A stretch of 64,000 bases of DNA from Azospirillum oryzae (GCF_900177515.1 NZ_FXAK01000005.1:667001-731000); one strand, 5' to 3'; shown: positions 33,088 to 44,495, counted from the first letter of the stretch. Program-made: numbers and translations. The notes: generated from the sequence alone by a model not told the origin.

Positions 33088-34437
33088 ATGAAGTACGAAT
33101 CGCAAAAAGTCGCCCTCTATTACTTCGCGGCGGCCATGGGACTGTTCGGTGTGCAGATCCTGGTGGGTCTCCTGGCCGGCACCGTCTATGTGCTGCCCAA
33201 CACGATGTCGGAGCTGCTGCCCTTCAACGTCATCCGGATGATCCACACCAACGCGTTGATCGTCTGGCTGCTGATCGGCTTTTTCGGCGCCGCCTACTAC
33301 CTGATCCCGGAAGAGGCGGAGACGGAGCTGCACAGCCCGAAGCTGGCGCTGATCCAGCTCAGCCTGTTCGTCTTCGGCGCGCTGGCCGCCGTCGTCGGCT
33401 ATGTCTTCCGCATCCATGAGGGGCGCGAGTTCCTGGAACAGCCGATGTGGATCAAGGCCGCCATCGTCGTCGTGGCGCTGATGTTCCTCTACAACGTCAC
33501 GCTGACGGTGCTGAAGGGCCGCCGCACGGTCATCACCAACATCCTGCTGGTGGGCATGTGGGGCATCGCGCTCTTCTTCCTGTTCTCCTTCTACAACCCG
33601 GCCAACCTGTCGCTGGACAAGATGTACTGGTGGTACGTCGTCCATCTGTGGGTCGAGGGCGTGTGGGAACTGGTCCTGGCCTCCATCCTCGCCTTCCTGA
33701 TGATCAAGATGACCGGCGTCGACCGTGAAGTGGTCGAGAAGTGGCTCTATGCCATGGTCGGCCTCGCCCTGTTCAGCGGCATCCTCGGCACCGGCCACCA
33801 TTATTACTGGATCGGCACGCCCGGCTACTGGCAGTGGATCGGCTCGCTGTTCTCCACGCTGGAAGTCGCCCCCTTCTTCACCATGGTCGTCTTCGCCTTC
33901 ATGATGGTGTGGAAGAGCGGCCGTCGTCACCCAAACAAGGCGGCGATGCTGTGGTCGCTGGGCTGCGCGGTCTTCGCCTTCTTCGGCGCCGGGCTGTGGG
34001 GCTTCCTGCACACGCTGGCCCCGATCAACTACTACACCCACGGTACCCAGGTGACCGCGGCGCACGGGCACCTCGCCTTCTACGGCGCCTATGCGATGAT
34101 CAACCTCGCCATCATCACCTACGCCATGCCCTACCTGCGCGGCCGGGCGCCCTACAACCAGACCCTCAACATCTGGAGCTTCTGGCTGATGAGCGGCGGC
34201 ATGGCCTTCATGACCTTCGCCCTGACCGCCGCCGGCATCGTGCAGACCCACCTGCAGCGCGTGATGGGGCTGGGCTACATGGAGGTGCAGGAGCAGATCG
34301 CCATGTTCTACTGGCTGCGTCTGGGCGGCGGCGTCGCCGTCGGGATCGGCGTGCTGGTCTACCTCTATGCCGTCTTCGGCCCGGCCCGCGAGGAGCGTCC
34401 GGCGGCCGTCGCCGGCAACCTGCAGGCGGCCGAGTAA
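33088..34437 (+). CDS. norB: Nitric oxide reductase catalytic subunit
   Basis: A 449-residue heme-copper-family membrane protein with about twelve helices. Conserved heme and iron-ligand segments are RMIHTNALIVWLLIGFFGAA, VHLWVEGVWELVLASI, GTGHHYYWIGTPGYWQWIG and AAHGHLAFYGAYAMINL. The absence of a quinol-binding N-terminal extension and the presence of norC identify a cytochrome c-dependent (cNor) enzyme. A hairpin between norB and norQ may stabilise or partly terminate the norCB message. Confidence 0.96.
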   Translation: MKYESQKVALYYFAAAMGLFGVQILVGLLAGTVYVLPNTMSELLPFNVIRMIHTNALIVWLLIGFFGAAYYLIPEEAETELHSPKLALIQLSLFVFGALAAVVGYVFRIHEGREFLEQPMWIKAAIVVVALMFLYNVTLTVLKGRRTVITNILLVGMWGIALFFLFSFYNPANLSLDKMYWWYVVHLWVEGVWELVLASILAFLMIKMTGVDREVVEKWLYAMVGLALFSGILGTGHHYYWIGTPGYWQWIGSLFSTLEVAPFFTMVVFAFMMVWKSGRRHPNKAAMLWSLGCAVFAFFGAGLWGFLHTLAPINYYTHGTQVTAAHGHLAFYGAYAMINLAIITYAMPYLRGRAPYNQTLNIWSFWLMSGGMAFMTFALTAAGIVQTHLQRVMGLGYMEVQEQIAMFYWLRLGGGVAVGIGVLVYLYAVFGPAREERPAAVAGNLQAAE

Positions 34438-34450
34438 GCCTCGAACCTCC

Positions 34451-34489
34451 GGCCCCCGTCCCTCATCCGCGGCGGGGGCCGTCCGTTTT
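34451..34489 (+). terminator. Intra-operon hairpin between norB and norQ
   Basis: Eight-bp stem GGCCCCCG (34451-34458) with CGGGGGCC (34473-34480), 14-nt loop, followed by GTCCGTTTT. The short T run makes it at best a partial terminator. It could raise norCB over norQD or protect the norCB 3' end. Confidence 0.4.
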
Positions 34490-34502
34490 CCAGGAGTGTC
34501 AT

Positions 34503-35330
34503 ATGATCCGCAGCGCCGCCCCGTTTACCGTCGTGCCTGAAGCCGCCGCCGGCGCCGATCTGCCCTACTATCAGCCGACGGGCGACGAGTGCGCGCTGTT
34601 CGAGCATGCCTACACCCACCGCCTGCCGCTTCTGCTGAAGGGGCCGACCGGCTGCGGCAAGACCCGCTTTGTCGCCCATATGGCCGCCAAGCTGGGCCGG
34701 CCGCTCTACACCGTGTCCTGCCACGACGATTTGACCGCCGCCGACCTGACCGGCCGCTATCTGCTGAAAGGCGGCGATACGGTCTGGGCGGATGGGCCGC
34801 TGACCCGCGCCGTCCGTGAGGGTGCCATCTGCTATCTCGACGAGGTGGTGGAGGCGCGCAAGGACGTCACCGTCGTGCTGCATCCGCTGACCGACGACCG
34901 CCGCATCCTGCCGCTGGACCGCACCGGGGAGACGCTGGAGGCGCCCGCGGGCTTCATGCTGGTGGTGTCCTACAACCCCGGCTACCAGAATGTGCTGAAG
35001 GCGCTGAAGCCCAGCACCCGCCAGCGCTTCCTGGCCGTCGAGTTCGATTTCCCGTCGCCCGAACGCGAGATCCCCATCGTCGCCACCGAAAGCGGCCTGC
35101 CCGAAAACCGCGTCGCCCCGCTGGTCCGCCTCGCCAACGCGCTGCGCGCGCTGAAGGGCCAGGATCTGGAAGAGGGCGTGTCGACCCGCCTGCTGATCTA
35201 CTGCGCCACGCTGATCCGCTCCGGCATGAAGCCGGAACGCGCCATCCGCGCCGCCCTGATCGAACCGCTGACCGACGATCCGGACATCCGCGCCGCCCTG
35301 CTGCGCGTGGCCGAGGTCACGCTGGGATAG
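34503..35330 (+). CDS. norQ: NorQ, MoxR/CbbQ-type AAA+ ATPase
   Basis: A 275-residue CbbQ/NirQ/NorQ ATPase: Walker A LKGPTGCGKTRF, Walker B AICYLDEVVEARKDV, and the family C-terminal part. NorQ with NorD inserts or activates the non-heme iron of NorB. ATG at 34503 follows CAGGAG. It stands 65 bp after norB and about 107 bp before norD. Confidence 0.93.
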   Translation: MIRSAAPFTVVPEAAAGADLPYYQPTGDECALFEHAYTHRLPLLLKGPTGCGKTRFVAHMAAKLGRPLYTVSCHDDLTAADLTGRYLLKGGDTVWADGPLTRAVREGAICYLDEVVEARKDVTVVLHPLTDDRRILPLDRTGETLEAPAGFMLVVSYNPGYQNVLKALKPSTRQRFLAVEFDFPSPEREIPIVATESGLPENRVAPLVRLANALRALKGQDLEEGVSTRLLIYCATLIRSGMKPERAIRAALIEPLTDDPDIRAALLRVAEVTLG

Positions 35331-35346
35331 GGACGGCCGGGGGACC

Positions 35347-35380
35347 GCAGAATCCCCTCTCCCCCCGGGGAGAGGGGATT
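35347..35380. repeat. Palindromic repeat copy C (half element)
   Basis: AATCCCCTCTCC-CCCCGG-GGAGAGGGGATT: one arm of the palindromic repeat family, standing alone between norQ and norD. It is nearly identical to the left arm at 46448. It forms a strong hairpin in the transcript. Confidence 0.75.
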
Positions 35381-35437
35381 GCCGCCGGCTCGGAGATGTA
35401 ACGGCGGCCGATGAAAGCCGCTATCTGGGAGCGCGTC

Positions 35438-37357
35438 ATGCTGGAGTTCTTCGAACCGGAAGAGACCGTCGGCCGTTTGTGGCACCGCCTGATCGGCGGA
35501 CGGTCGAGCTACCCGCATCATCCGGACGCCGCGGTGAAGCTGGAGGCCATGCGCCCGCGGCTGGCGGTGTTCTTCCGGGCGCTGGGCGGCGACCGCGGGG
35601 TGCGGCTTGCCGCCGGGACCGCGGCGGTGTCGGGGCACCGGCTGTCGCTGCTCGGCCGCATCGGGCTGGGGGAGGAGCGGGTGGAGCGGGCGGCGCTGGA
35701 CGGCAATGTGCTGCAACTGCCGACGACCATCGACCTGTTCCCCGATCCGGCGCTGAACGAGCGGCTCTATGAATGGCTCGCCGCCTTCTTCGCCCATGCC
35801 GCCGAGGCCGAGCCGGTGCCCGCCGACCCGCTGCAGGCCGACCTGCAGTCGCTGCGCAGCGCGGCGGCGACCACGGTGCGGGTGCTGGCCCGCTGGCCCG
35901 GCCTGTCAGCCATGCACGAGGAACTGTCCCGTGCCGTCGCCGTCACTCGGCCGGCCCGCCGCCTTCCGCCGGTGGAGGCGGATGTCGAGCGTGCCGTCCT
36001 GGCGCTGCTCGGCGCCGGCGCCGTCACCAGTGAAGGCGCGCGCATGCTGGCGCCCACCGTCCCGCTGTCGGACTTCACCGCCCCCTACGGCTATGCCCGC
36101 ATGCTGCCGGTGCCGCTGTGGGGGCAGGTGTCGCCAAGTGCCGGGCACAATGCCGCCGCCGCGGTGGACAGCCCCGGCGAAGGCGGGCAGGCGGCGGAGG
36201 GCGACCAGCGCCGCCGCGCCGCGACCCGCCGCCAGACCGACCAGATCCAGCGCACCGATCCGCTGATCCTCAACCGCTTCGAAAAGATGCTGAGCCTCGC
36301 CGAGGCGCTGAACATCCCGCGTGCCGTCGATGACGACGACGCGGAGAATGCCCGCAAGGCCGCCGACGACCTCGACGAGATCGCGGTCGGCGCGCACCAG
36401 CGCAAGGCGTCGACGACGCTGAAGCTCGACCTCGACCTCGGCGCGCCGGCGGTGGACGACACGCCGCTCGCGGCGACCCTCAGCTATCCGGAATGGGACC
36501 ATGGCCGGCAGGCCCATCTCCCCAACCATTGCCGGGTGATCGCCGAGACGGCGCCGGCCGAGGGCGAGTCCTGGCAGCCCGACGCCGCGGCGCAACGCCG
36601 CATCCGTCAGGTCCGCCGCCAGTTCGAGGCGCTGCGCCCGCGCCGCATGCTGTTCACCGGCCAGCCCGACGGCGACGAGCTGGATCTGGCCGCCCTGGTG
36701 CGCAGCCGGGCCGATCTCCAGGCCGGCGGCTGCGGCAGCGACCGCGTGCACCAGCAGGTGCGCAGCGCCGCCCGCGATCTGGCGGTGGCGGTGCTGGTCG
36801 ACGGTTCGCTCTCCACCGACGGCTGGATCGAGGGCCGCCGCGTCCTGGATGTGGAGAAGGAGGCGTTGCTGGCGCTGACCCACGGCCTGACGGCCTGCGG
36901 CGACGACCATGCGCTCTATTCCTTCACCTCGCGCCGACGCGACTGGGTGCGGGTGCAGACGCTGAAGGGCTTCGAGGAACCGCTGGGCGCCGCCGTCACC
37001 CGCCGCATCGGGGCGCTGAAGCCCGGCTATTACACCCGCATGGGGGCGGCGATCCGCCATGTCACCGCCCAGCTTGCCGACCGGCCGAACCGCCACCGGC
37101 TGCTGGTCCTGCTGACCGACGGCAAGCCCAACGACGTGGACCATTACGAAGGCCGCTATGGCATCGAGGACACCCGGCAGGCGATCCGTGAGGCGCGACG
37201 CGACGGGCTGGCGGTCTTCGCCATCACCGTCGATGCGCAGGCCCGCGACTACATCCCCTATCTGTTCGGACGCGGCGCCTATGCCATATTCCCGCAGGTT
37301 TCCCACCTGACCAAGGCGTTGCCGGCGCTCTACCGGCAGGTCGCCTGCGCCGCCTGA
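35438..37357 (+). CDS. norD: NorD, von Willebrand factor A domain protein
   Basis: A 639-residue NorD. The N-terminus LEFFEPEETVGRLWHRLIGG is typical, and the C-terminal vWA domain has the metal-site motif VLVDGSLSTDGW and LVLLTDGKPNDVDHYEGRYG. It acts with NorQ in nitric oxide reductase maturation. ATG at 35438 is chosen because TGGGAG sits 7 nt upstream and it gives the family N-terminus; an ATG at 35411 adds nine non-conserved residues. Confidence 0.93.
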   Translation: MLEFFEPEETVGRLWHRLIGGRSSYPHHPDAAVKLEAMRPRLAVFFRALGGDRGVRLAAGTAAVSGHRLSLLGRIGLGEERVERAALDGNVLQLPTTIDLFPDPALNERLYEWLAAFFAHAAEAEPVPADPLQADLQSLRSAAATTVRVLARWPGLSAMHEELSRAVAVTRPARRLPPVEADVERAVLALLGAGAVTSEGARMLAPTVPLSDFTAPYGYARMLPVPLWGQVSPSAGHNAAAAVDSPGEGGQAAEGDQRRRAATRRQTDQIQRTDPLILNRFEKMLSLAEALNIPRAVDDDDAENARKAADDLDEIAVGAHQRKASTTLKLDLDLGAPAVDDTPLAATLSYPEWDHGRQAHLPNHCRVIAETAPAEGESWQPDAAAQRRIRQVRRQFEALRPRRMLFTGQPDGDELDLAALVRSRADLQAGGCGSDRVHQQVRSAARDLAVAVLVDGSLSTDGWIEGRRVLDVEKEALLALTHGLTACGDDHALYSFTSRRRDWVRVQTLKGFEEPLGAAVTRRIGALKPGYYTRMGAAIRHVTAQLADRPNRHRLLVLLTDGKPNDVDHYEGRYGIEDTRQAIREARRDGLAVFAITVDAQARDYIPYLFGRGAYAIFPQVSHLTKALPALYRQVACAA

Positions 37358-37377
37358 GCGATAAAGGACCATCGACC

Positions 37378-37926
37378 ATGAGCGAACCGGTTAAGATCGG
37401 CCCCGTAAAAATCGGAATCGTCACCATCTCCGACCGCGCCAGCCGCGGCGTCTACGAGGACAAGGGCGGCCCGGCGATCCGGGATGAGCTGACGCGTATC
37501 ATCGCCTCCCCCTGGGTGGCGCAGGCGCGGGTCATCCCGGACGAGCTGGACCTGATCGCCGCGACCCTGACCGAGTTGTGCGACGTCGCCGGCTGCGATC
37601 TGGTGGTGACCACCGGCGGCACCGGTCCCGCCCCGCGTGACGTGACGCCGGAGGCGACGGAGCGGGTCTGCGACAAGATGATGCCGGGCTTCGGCGAACT
37701 GATGCGCTCGGTCAGCCTGCGGGTCGTGCCGACCGCCATCCTGTCGCGCCAGACCGCCGGCATCCGGGGCCGCAGCCTGATCGTCAATCTGCCGGGCAAA
37801 CCGTCGGCGATCCATGATTGCCTGATGGCGGTGTTTCCGGCGATCCCCTATTGCCTGGACCTGATCGGCGCCGGCCGGATCGAAACCGATCCGCAGATCT
37901 GCGTCGCATTTCGGCCGAAATCCTGA
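37378..37926 (+). CDS. mog: Molybdopterin adenylyltransferase, MogA
   Basis: A 182-residue MogA-type enzyme that adenylylates molybdopterin before molybdate insertion. Motifs: IGIVTISDRASRGVYEDKGG, VVTTGGTGPAPRDVTPEAT and LIVNLPGKPSAI. The start is 20 bp after norD, so it is probably cotranscribed with norCBQD. Neither NorCB nor NirK uses molybdenum, so its place here suggests coupling to molybdenum-dependent nitrate reduction encoded elsewhere, or simple hitch-hiking. Confidence 0.92.
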   Translation: MSEPVKIGPVKIGIVTISDRASRGVYEDKGGPAIRDELTRIIASPWVAQARVIPDELDLIAATLTELCDVAGCDLVVTTGGTGPAPRDVTPEATERVCDKMMPGFGELMRSVSLRVVPTAILSRQTAGIRGRSLIVNLPGKPSAIHDCLMAVFPAIPYCLDLIGAGRIETDPQICVAFRPKS

Positions 37927-37996
37927 AAACGCAAAGTCATCACAGTTTGTAAGGAAATAAAGGCGGACTGCGACAAAATAGCGTTCAAGTCCTTCA

Positions 37997-38040
37997 CTTG
38001 ACGACGGTCAAGCAGAGGCATCGGGGATGGGAGGAATATT
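37997..38040 (+). promoter_or_regulatory. nirK promoter with FNR/NnrR-type box
   Basis: CTTGACGACGGTCAAG at 37997-38012 (TTGAC-N4-GTCAA, centre 38004.5) with a candidate -10 AATATT at 38035-38040, 33 bp from the centre. This matches class II activation by an FNR/NnrR-like protein, giving a start near 38046, 28 bp before the nirK ATG. The surrounding 37927-38073 gap is otherwise gene-free. Confidence 0.72.
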
Positions 38041-38073
38041 CCCTCACAAGAAACATCCAGCCGAGACGACGCC

Positions 38074-39141
38074 ATGAAGACCAAGCTCTCCCTCGTCACC
38101 GTCAGCGCCGCCGCTCTGATGCTCCTGTCCGGTATCGGCGCCGCTTCGGCGGCCGACACGCTCTATGCCGACCCGAAGGTCAAGCAGCCCACGCTCAGCG
38201 TCGTCCAGGACCCCGCCGCCGTTCCGGCCCCGGAAAAGGCCGGCAAGCGGGCGCCGAAGACCCATAAGGTGCAGTTGACGACGACCGAGGTCGAATCCAA
38301 GCTCGATGACGGCACCAGCTATACCTACTGGACCTTCAACAACACGGTTCCCGGCCCGATGGTGCGGGTGCGGGTCGGCGATACGGTGGATGTCTCGATC
38401 TCCAACGCGCCGGAATCGACGATGAACCACTCCGTCGACTTCCATGCCGCGACCGGCTTCCTCGGCGGCGGCCAGATCACCCAGGTGGAGCCGGGCCAGA
38501 CCAAGGCCTTCAGCTTCAAGGCGCTGACCCCGGGCGTCTATGTTTACCACTGCGCCACGCCGATGGTCGCCCACCACATCTCCAAGGGCATGTACGGCCT
38601 GATCGTGGTGGAACCCGAAGCCGGCCTGGCCCCGGTCGATCACGAATTCTATGTGATGCAGCAGGAAATCTATGCCACCAAGGCCAAGAACCTGGCGAAT
38701 GCCGAGGATGACTATGACGGCCTCGTCAACGAGCGTCCGAGCTACCTCGTGTTCAACGGCACCGTCGGTGCGCTGACCAAGGACAAGCCGCTGAAGGCCA
38801 AAGTCGGCGAGACGGTCCGCCTGTTCTTCGGCGTCGGCGGTCCGAACCTGACCTCGTCCTTCCACGTCATCGGCGAGATCTTCGACAAGGTCTATAACCT
38901 GGGCGGCCTGGAAAGCGAGCCGTCGAAGGGCATCCAGACCGTCACCGTCGCCCCCGGCGGCGCCACCATGGTGGAATTCAAGGTCGATTATCCCGGCAAA
39001 TACGCCCTGGTCGACCATGCGCTGAGCCGCGCCACCAAGGGCCTGATCGGCATCCTGGAAGTCGAAGGCAAGCCCGACGACAGCATCATCAAGGACAAGA
39101 CCGGCGACAGCCGCAAGCAGATGGGCGAGATGCAGCACTGA
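38074..39141 (+). CDS. nirK: Copper-containing nitrite reductase
   Basis: A 355-residue periplasmic NirK reducing nitrite to nitric oxide. The signal peptide ends near IGAASAAD. Type 1 and type 2 copper ligands are evident in MNHSVDFHAA (two His), VYVYHCATPMVAHHISKGM (His-Cys, His, Met) and SSFHVIGE (third type 2 His). It follows its own FNR/NnrR-type promoter and ends in a strong bidirectional terminator, so it is monocistronic. NO it makes is removed by the adjacent NorCB. Confidence 0.96.
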   Translation: MKTKLSLVTVSAAALMLLSGIGAASAADTLYADPKVKQPTLSVVQDPAAVPAPEKAGKRAPKTHKVQLTTTEVESKLDDGTSYTYWTFNNTVPGPMVRVRVGDTVDVSISNAPESTMNHSVDFHAATGFLGGGQITQVEPGQTKAFSFKALTPGVYVYHCATPMVAHHISKGMYGLIVVEPEAGLAPVDHEFYVMQQEIYATKAKNLANAEDDYDGLVNERPSYLVFNGTVGALTKDKPLKAKVGETVRLFFGVGGPNLTSSFHVIGEIFDKVYNLGGLESEPSKGIQTVTVAPGGATMVEFKVDYPGKYALVDHALSRATKGLIGILEVEGKPDDSIIKDKTGDSRKQMGEMQH

Positions 39142-39158
39142 GCACGTCGTCTGCCATG

Positions 39159-39196
39159 AAAAAAGCCGCTCTCCCGCAGGGGAGGGCGGCTTTTTC
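39159..39196. terminator. Bidirectional terminator between nirK and kdpC
   Basis: AAAAAGCCGC (39160-39169) pairs with GCGGCTTTTT (39186-39195); the stem continues inward through CTCCC/GGGAG-type pairs to a GCAG loop, about 16 bp with one G-T pair. A-run and T-run on both sides allow termination of nirK rightward and kdpC leftward. Confidence 0.9.
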
Positions 39197-39228
39197 GTGC
39201 GTGCGTGGTCAAGCGCGACGGCCGCCGC

Positions 39229-39822
39229 TCAACGGCTGCTCAACTGTCCCGCAGGAAACCGTTCGTCGAGCGCCAGATTCAGCAACAGCACATTAACCCG
39301 CGGCCCGCCGAACAGGCCGAGCTGGCGGCCCTCGGTGAACTCCGCCACCAGGGCGCGGATGCGCTCGGCCGGCAGGTTGCGGGCCTTGGCGACGCGCTCC
39401 ACCTGGAAGGCCGCGCCGGCCGGCGAGATGTGCGGGTCGAGGCCGCTGCCGGACGCGGTGGCGAGATCGGCCGGCACCGGACCCTGCGCGTCGGGATTGG
39501 CCGCCCGCAGCTCCGCGATCGCCTTGGCCTGCGCCTCCACCAGCGCCTTGTTGGTCGCGCCCAGATTGCCGGCGCCGCTGTTCGCCGCGTCATAGCCCTG
39601 GCCGGCCGCCGACGGGCGCGGGTGGAAATAGGCCTCCCCGGCGAAGGACTGCCCGATCAGCGAGGAGCCGACGATGCTGCCGCCGCGCTCGATCAGGCTG
39701 CCGCCGGCTTTTGCCGGAAACAGCAGCTGCGCGGCGCCGGTGACCGCCAGCGGGTAGAGAAGGCCGGTCAGCACCGTCATCACGACGATGAGGACGAAGG
39801 CCGGGCGAAGTTCCCTGGTCAT
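39229..39822 (-). CDS. kdpC: Potassium-transporting ATPase KdpC subunit
   Basis: A 197-residue KdpC. The N-terminal membrane helix (FVLIVVMTVLTGLLYPLAVT) is followed by the family segments GSSLIGQSFAGEAYFHPRPS, GSGLDPHISPAGAAFQVERV and NVLLLNLALDERF. It supports ATP binding and complex stability. Last gene of kdp, 13 bp after kdpB. Confidence 0.95.
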   Translation of the reverse strand: MTRELRPAFVLIVVMTVLTGLLYPLAVTGAAQLLFPAKAGGSLIERGGSIVGSSLIGQSFAGEAYFHPRPSAAGQGYDAANSGAGNLGATNKALVEAQAKAIAELRAANPDAQGPVPADLATASGSGLDPHISPAGAAFQVERVAKARNLPAERIRALVAEFTEGRQLGLFGGPRVNVLLLNLALDERFPAGQLSSR

Positions 39823-39835
39823 GCGATGAGGCTCC

Positions 39836-41890
<2,055 letters not shown>

Positions 41891-41892
41891 CC

Positions 41893-43602
41893 TCAGAAGA
41901 AGGTCCCGGTGCCGAGCATCAGATGCTCCACCACCGGCCCCAGCGCCAGCGCCGGGAAGAAGGTCAGTCCGCCGACGATCAGCACGATGCCGACCAGCAG
42001 CCCGATGAACAGCCCGCCATGGGTCGGAAAGGTACCGGCCGACGCCGGGACCGCCCGCTTGCCCGCCAGCCCGCCGGCGATCGCCAGCACCGGCAGGATC
42101 ACCAGGAAGCGGCCGAGCAGCATGGCGAGCGCGATGGTGGTGTTGTGGTACAGGCTGTTGGCGCCGAAGCCGGCGAAGGCCGACCCGTTGTTGCCGGTGC
42201 CGGAGCTGTAGGCGTACAGCACCTCGCTCAGCCCATGCGGCCCCGGATCCTGGATGCCGGCGAGCCCGGCCGGCAGCACCAGCGTCAGCGCCGAGAACCC
42301 AAGGACGCCCAGCGGCAGCGTCAGCGTGGCGAGCATCGCCAGCTTGATCTCCTTCGCTTCGATCTTCTTGCCGAGATATTCCGGCGTGCGGCCGACCATC
42401 AGGCCGGCGATGAAGACGGCGAGCAGGACGAAGATCAGCATGCCGTACAGCCCGGCGCCGACCCCGCCGAACACCACCTCGCCCAGCATCATGTTGACCA
42501 TCGGCACCATGCCGCCCAACGGCATGAAGCTGTCATGCATGGCGTTGACCGACCCGTTGGAGGCGGCGGTCGTCGCCACCGCCCACAGCACCGAATTGAC
42601 GATGCCGAAGCGGACCTCCTTGCCCTCCATGTTCCCTGCGGCGGGATCGAACCCGGCGGCGATGGCGGCCGGATTGCCCTGCAGCTCCGCCCAATAAGCG
42701 ACGCCGAGGCCCGCGAGGAACAGGATGCCCATGGCGGCGAAGATCGCCCAGCCCTGGCGCCGGTCGCCGACCATCCGGCCGAAGGTGTCGGTCAGCCCGG
42801 CGGCGAGCAGCAGCAGGAAAATCATCTCGACGAAGTTCGCCAGCGGCGTCGGGTTCTCGTACGGATGGGCGGAATTGACGGAGAAGAACCCGCCGCCGTT
42901 GGACCCCAGCTGCTTGATCGCCTCCTGCGAGGCGACCGGCCCTTGGGCGATCACCTGCCGGCCCCCCTCCACCGTATGGGCGACGGTATAGCTGTCCAGA
43001 TTCTGCGGCACGCCCTGGCTGACCAGGACCAGCGCGGTGACGATGCTGATGGGCAGCAGGACATAGAGCGTGGCGCGCGTCATATCGACATAGAAGTTGC
43101 CGACCGTGCGGGCAGACCGCCGCGCGAATCCGCGGATCAGCGCCACCAGCACGGCGATGCCGGTCGCCGCCGACACGAAGTTCTGCACCGTCAGCCCGGC
43201 CATCTGGCTCAGGTAGCTCAGCGTGCTCTCGCCGCCATAGGCCTGCCAGTTGGTGTTGGTCATGAAGCTGACGGCGGTGTTGAAGGCGAGGTCCGGCAGC
43301 ACCGGCGCCATCCCGGCCGGGTTCAGCGGCAGCCAGGACTGCGCACGCAGCAGCGCGTACAGCAGCAGGAATCCCAGCAGGTTGAAGGCCAGCATGGCAA
43401 GCGCGTAGGCCGTCCAATGCTGTTCCTGGTCTGGTCGGATGCCGCACAGCCGGTAGATGCCCCGTTCGACCGGGCCGAGAACGCGGTCGAGCAGGACCCG
43501 CTCGCCGCTGAAGACGCGGGCCATATAGCCCCCGGCGACCGGCGTCAGCGCGACCAGCAGCACGCAGAAGACGATGATTTGAAGGATGTCCGCTGTGTCC
43601 AT
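41893..43602 (-). CDS. kdpA: Potassium-transporting ATPase KdpA subunit
   Basis: A 569-residue potassium channel-like subunit with about ten helices and four degenerate pore loops. [20 protein letters not shown] is the hallmark stretch, and [17 protein letters not shown] is a second pore region. It binds and translocates potassium at high affinity. Starts 13 bp after kdpF. Confidence 0.96.
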   Translation of the reverse strand: MDTADILQIIVFCVLLVALTPVAGGYMARVFSGERVLLDRVLGPVERGIYRLCGIRPDQEQHWTAYALAMLAFNLLGFLLLYALLRAQSWLPLNPAGMAPVLPDLAFNTAVSFMTNTNWQAYGGESTLSYLSQMAGLTVQNFVSAATGIAVLVALIRGFARRSARTVGNFYVDMTRATLYVLLPISIVTALVLVSQGVPQNLDSYTVAHTVEGGRQVIAQGPVASQEAIKQLGSNGGGFFSVNSAHPYENPTPLANFVEMIFLLLLAAGLTDTFGRMVGDRRQGWAIFAAMGILFLAGLGVAYWAELQGNPAAIAAGFDPAAGNMEGKEVRFGIVNSVLWAVATTAASNGSVNAMHDSFMPLGGMVPMVNMMLGEVVFGGVGAGLYGMLIFVLLAVFIAGLMVGRTPEYLGKKIEAKEIKLAMLATLTLPLGVLGFSALTLVLPAGLAGIQDPGPHGLSEVLYAYSSGTGNNGSAFAGFGANSLYHNTTIALAMLLGRFLVILPVLAIAGGLAGKRAVPASAGTFPTHGGLFIGLLVGIVLIVGGLTFFPALALGPVVEHLMLGTGTFF

Positions 43603-43615
43603 CGGAAAATTCTCC

Positions 43616-43705
43616 TCAGAACCGCTCGGGACGGATCAGGGCGTAGCCGAGGTAGCCGAGCAGCCCCACGGCCACCAGCCCGCCCAGGATGAGATCGAAA
43701 GTCAT
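43616..43705 (-). CDS. kdpF: KdpF small stabilising subunit (29 residues)
   Basis: A 29-residue membrane peptide, [20 protein letters not shown] followed by YALIRPERF. One hydrophobic helix ending in an RPERF tail is the KdpF pattern, and it sits 13 bp upstream of kdpA. KdpF stabilises the Kdp complex. Confidence 0.9.
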   Translation of the reverse strand: MTFDLILGGLVAVGLLGYLGYALIRPERF

Positions 43706-43725
43706 GGTCCCTCTGCCTTTCCCGC

Positions 43726-43809
43726 TCACAGCCGGTCGAAGGCGCGGACGGCGGCGGCGCTCAGCCCGAAAAAAGCCAGCGCCACGGCCAGGAATAGAAT
43801 GTCGAGCAC
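43726..43809 (-). CDS. 27-residue membrane peptide upstream of kdpF
   Basis: A GTG-started frame coding MLDILFLAVALAFFGLSAAA and a basic VRAFDRL tail: one hydrophobic helix. GGGAGG lies 8 nt before the GTG, an excellent ribosome site, and the stop is 20 bp before kdpF. Very small ORFs are known from the same position in other kdp operons, but I cannot name a family. It may be a further small subunit or a leader peptide. The 43810-44108 gap upstream must hold the kdp promoter and the response-regulator promoter; no clear sites seen. Confidence 0.65.
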   Translation of the reverse strand: MLDILFLAVALAFFGLSAAAVRAFDRL

Positions 43810-44108
43810 GCGGTTGCCCTCCCTTGTTGCGCGTGCCCCTTCAATTGCGCAGGGCTGCGTAAAGGGTCGATGCGGATTTCCGGCCCCGGCATAAAGATCC
43901 TGTAAAGAAATCTCGCATATCGGTTCTTGTAGATGGCCCCGGAGTCCGGCTGTCCCGCCGCGCCTTCGGCCGGCTTGACCGCGTCGATCGAAAGCGTTAC
44001 ACAGCAAAAAATGCGTGAATACCGGTGGGGATGTGCAGCGTAGGGTCGCGTGTCGCGCCATACCCGCCGCCGGCCATGCCGCTCACGCCACAATGGTCGG
44101 ATGGCGAG

Positions 44109-44495
44109 ATGGTGGACACGGTCGAAAAGACGCGGACGATCCTGGTGGTCGAGGACAATGTGCTGATGCGCAAGCTGTTCGTCCGCTGCCTGGAGGAAGG
44201 CGGCTTCACCGTCGTCGAGGCGTCCGACGCCTTGTCGGTGCTGGACCTGATGCGCGACATGGCGCCCGATCTGGTGGTGATGGACATCGTCATGCCCGGT
44301 CTGTCCGGGCTGGAGCTGATCCGCCAGATCCGCGCCGATGCCGATCTCGCCGCCACGACGGTCATTGCCGTCACCAACCTCGCGACGCCCGCCGACAAGC
44401 GCCGGCTGGCCGAGGCCGGCTTCGACGGCCATGTGTCCAAGCCGATCAAGCCCAAGGAATTCCAGGCAGCGGTCGCCGGTTTCCTCGGCACCTGA
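44109..44495 (+). CDS. Single-domain response regulator (CheY/DivK-like)
   Basis: A 128-residue receiver domain: acidic pocket in TILVVEDNVLMRKLF, phospho-Asp in LVVMDIVMPGLSGLELI, switch Thr in VIAVTNLA and Lys in HVSKPIKPKEF. No output domain, so it acts by protein contact, like DivK or CheY. ATG at 44109 gives a compact start; the frame is open further upstream (44076 and 44025). It is not a KdpE. It lies 77 bp before the first Pel-locus gene. A link to either neighbour is only suggestive. Confidence 0.85.
   Translation: MVDTVEKTRTILVVEDNVLMRKLFVRCLEEGGFTVVEASDALSVLDLMRDMAPDLVVMDIVMPGLSGLELIRQIRADADLAATTVIAVTNLATPADKRRLAEAGFDGHVSKPIKPKEFQAAVAGFLGT

Noticed and set aside
38033..38042. GGAATATTCC palindrome before nirK as a separate operator
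   Set aside because: Short, AT-centred, and it coincides with the expected -10 region, so it needs no separate explanation.
43976..43994. CTTGACCGCGTCGATCG as a fourth FNR/NnrR box upstream of kdp
   Set aside because: Only the left half-site matches; the right half does not mirror it.
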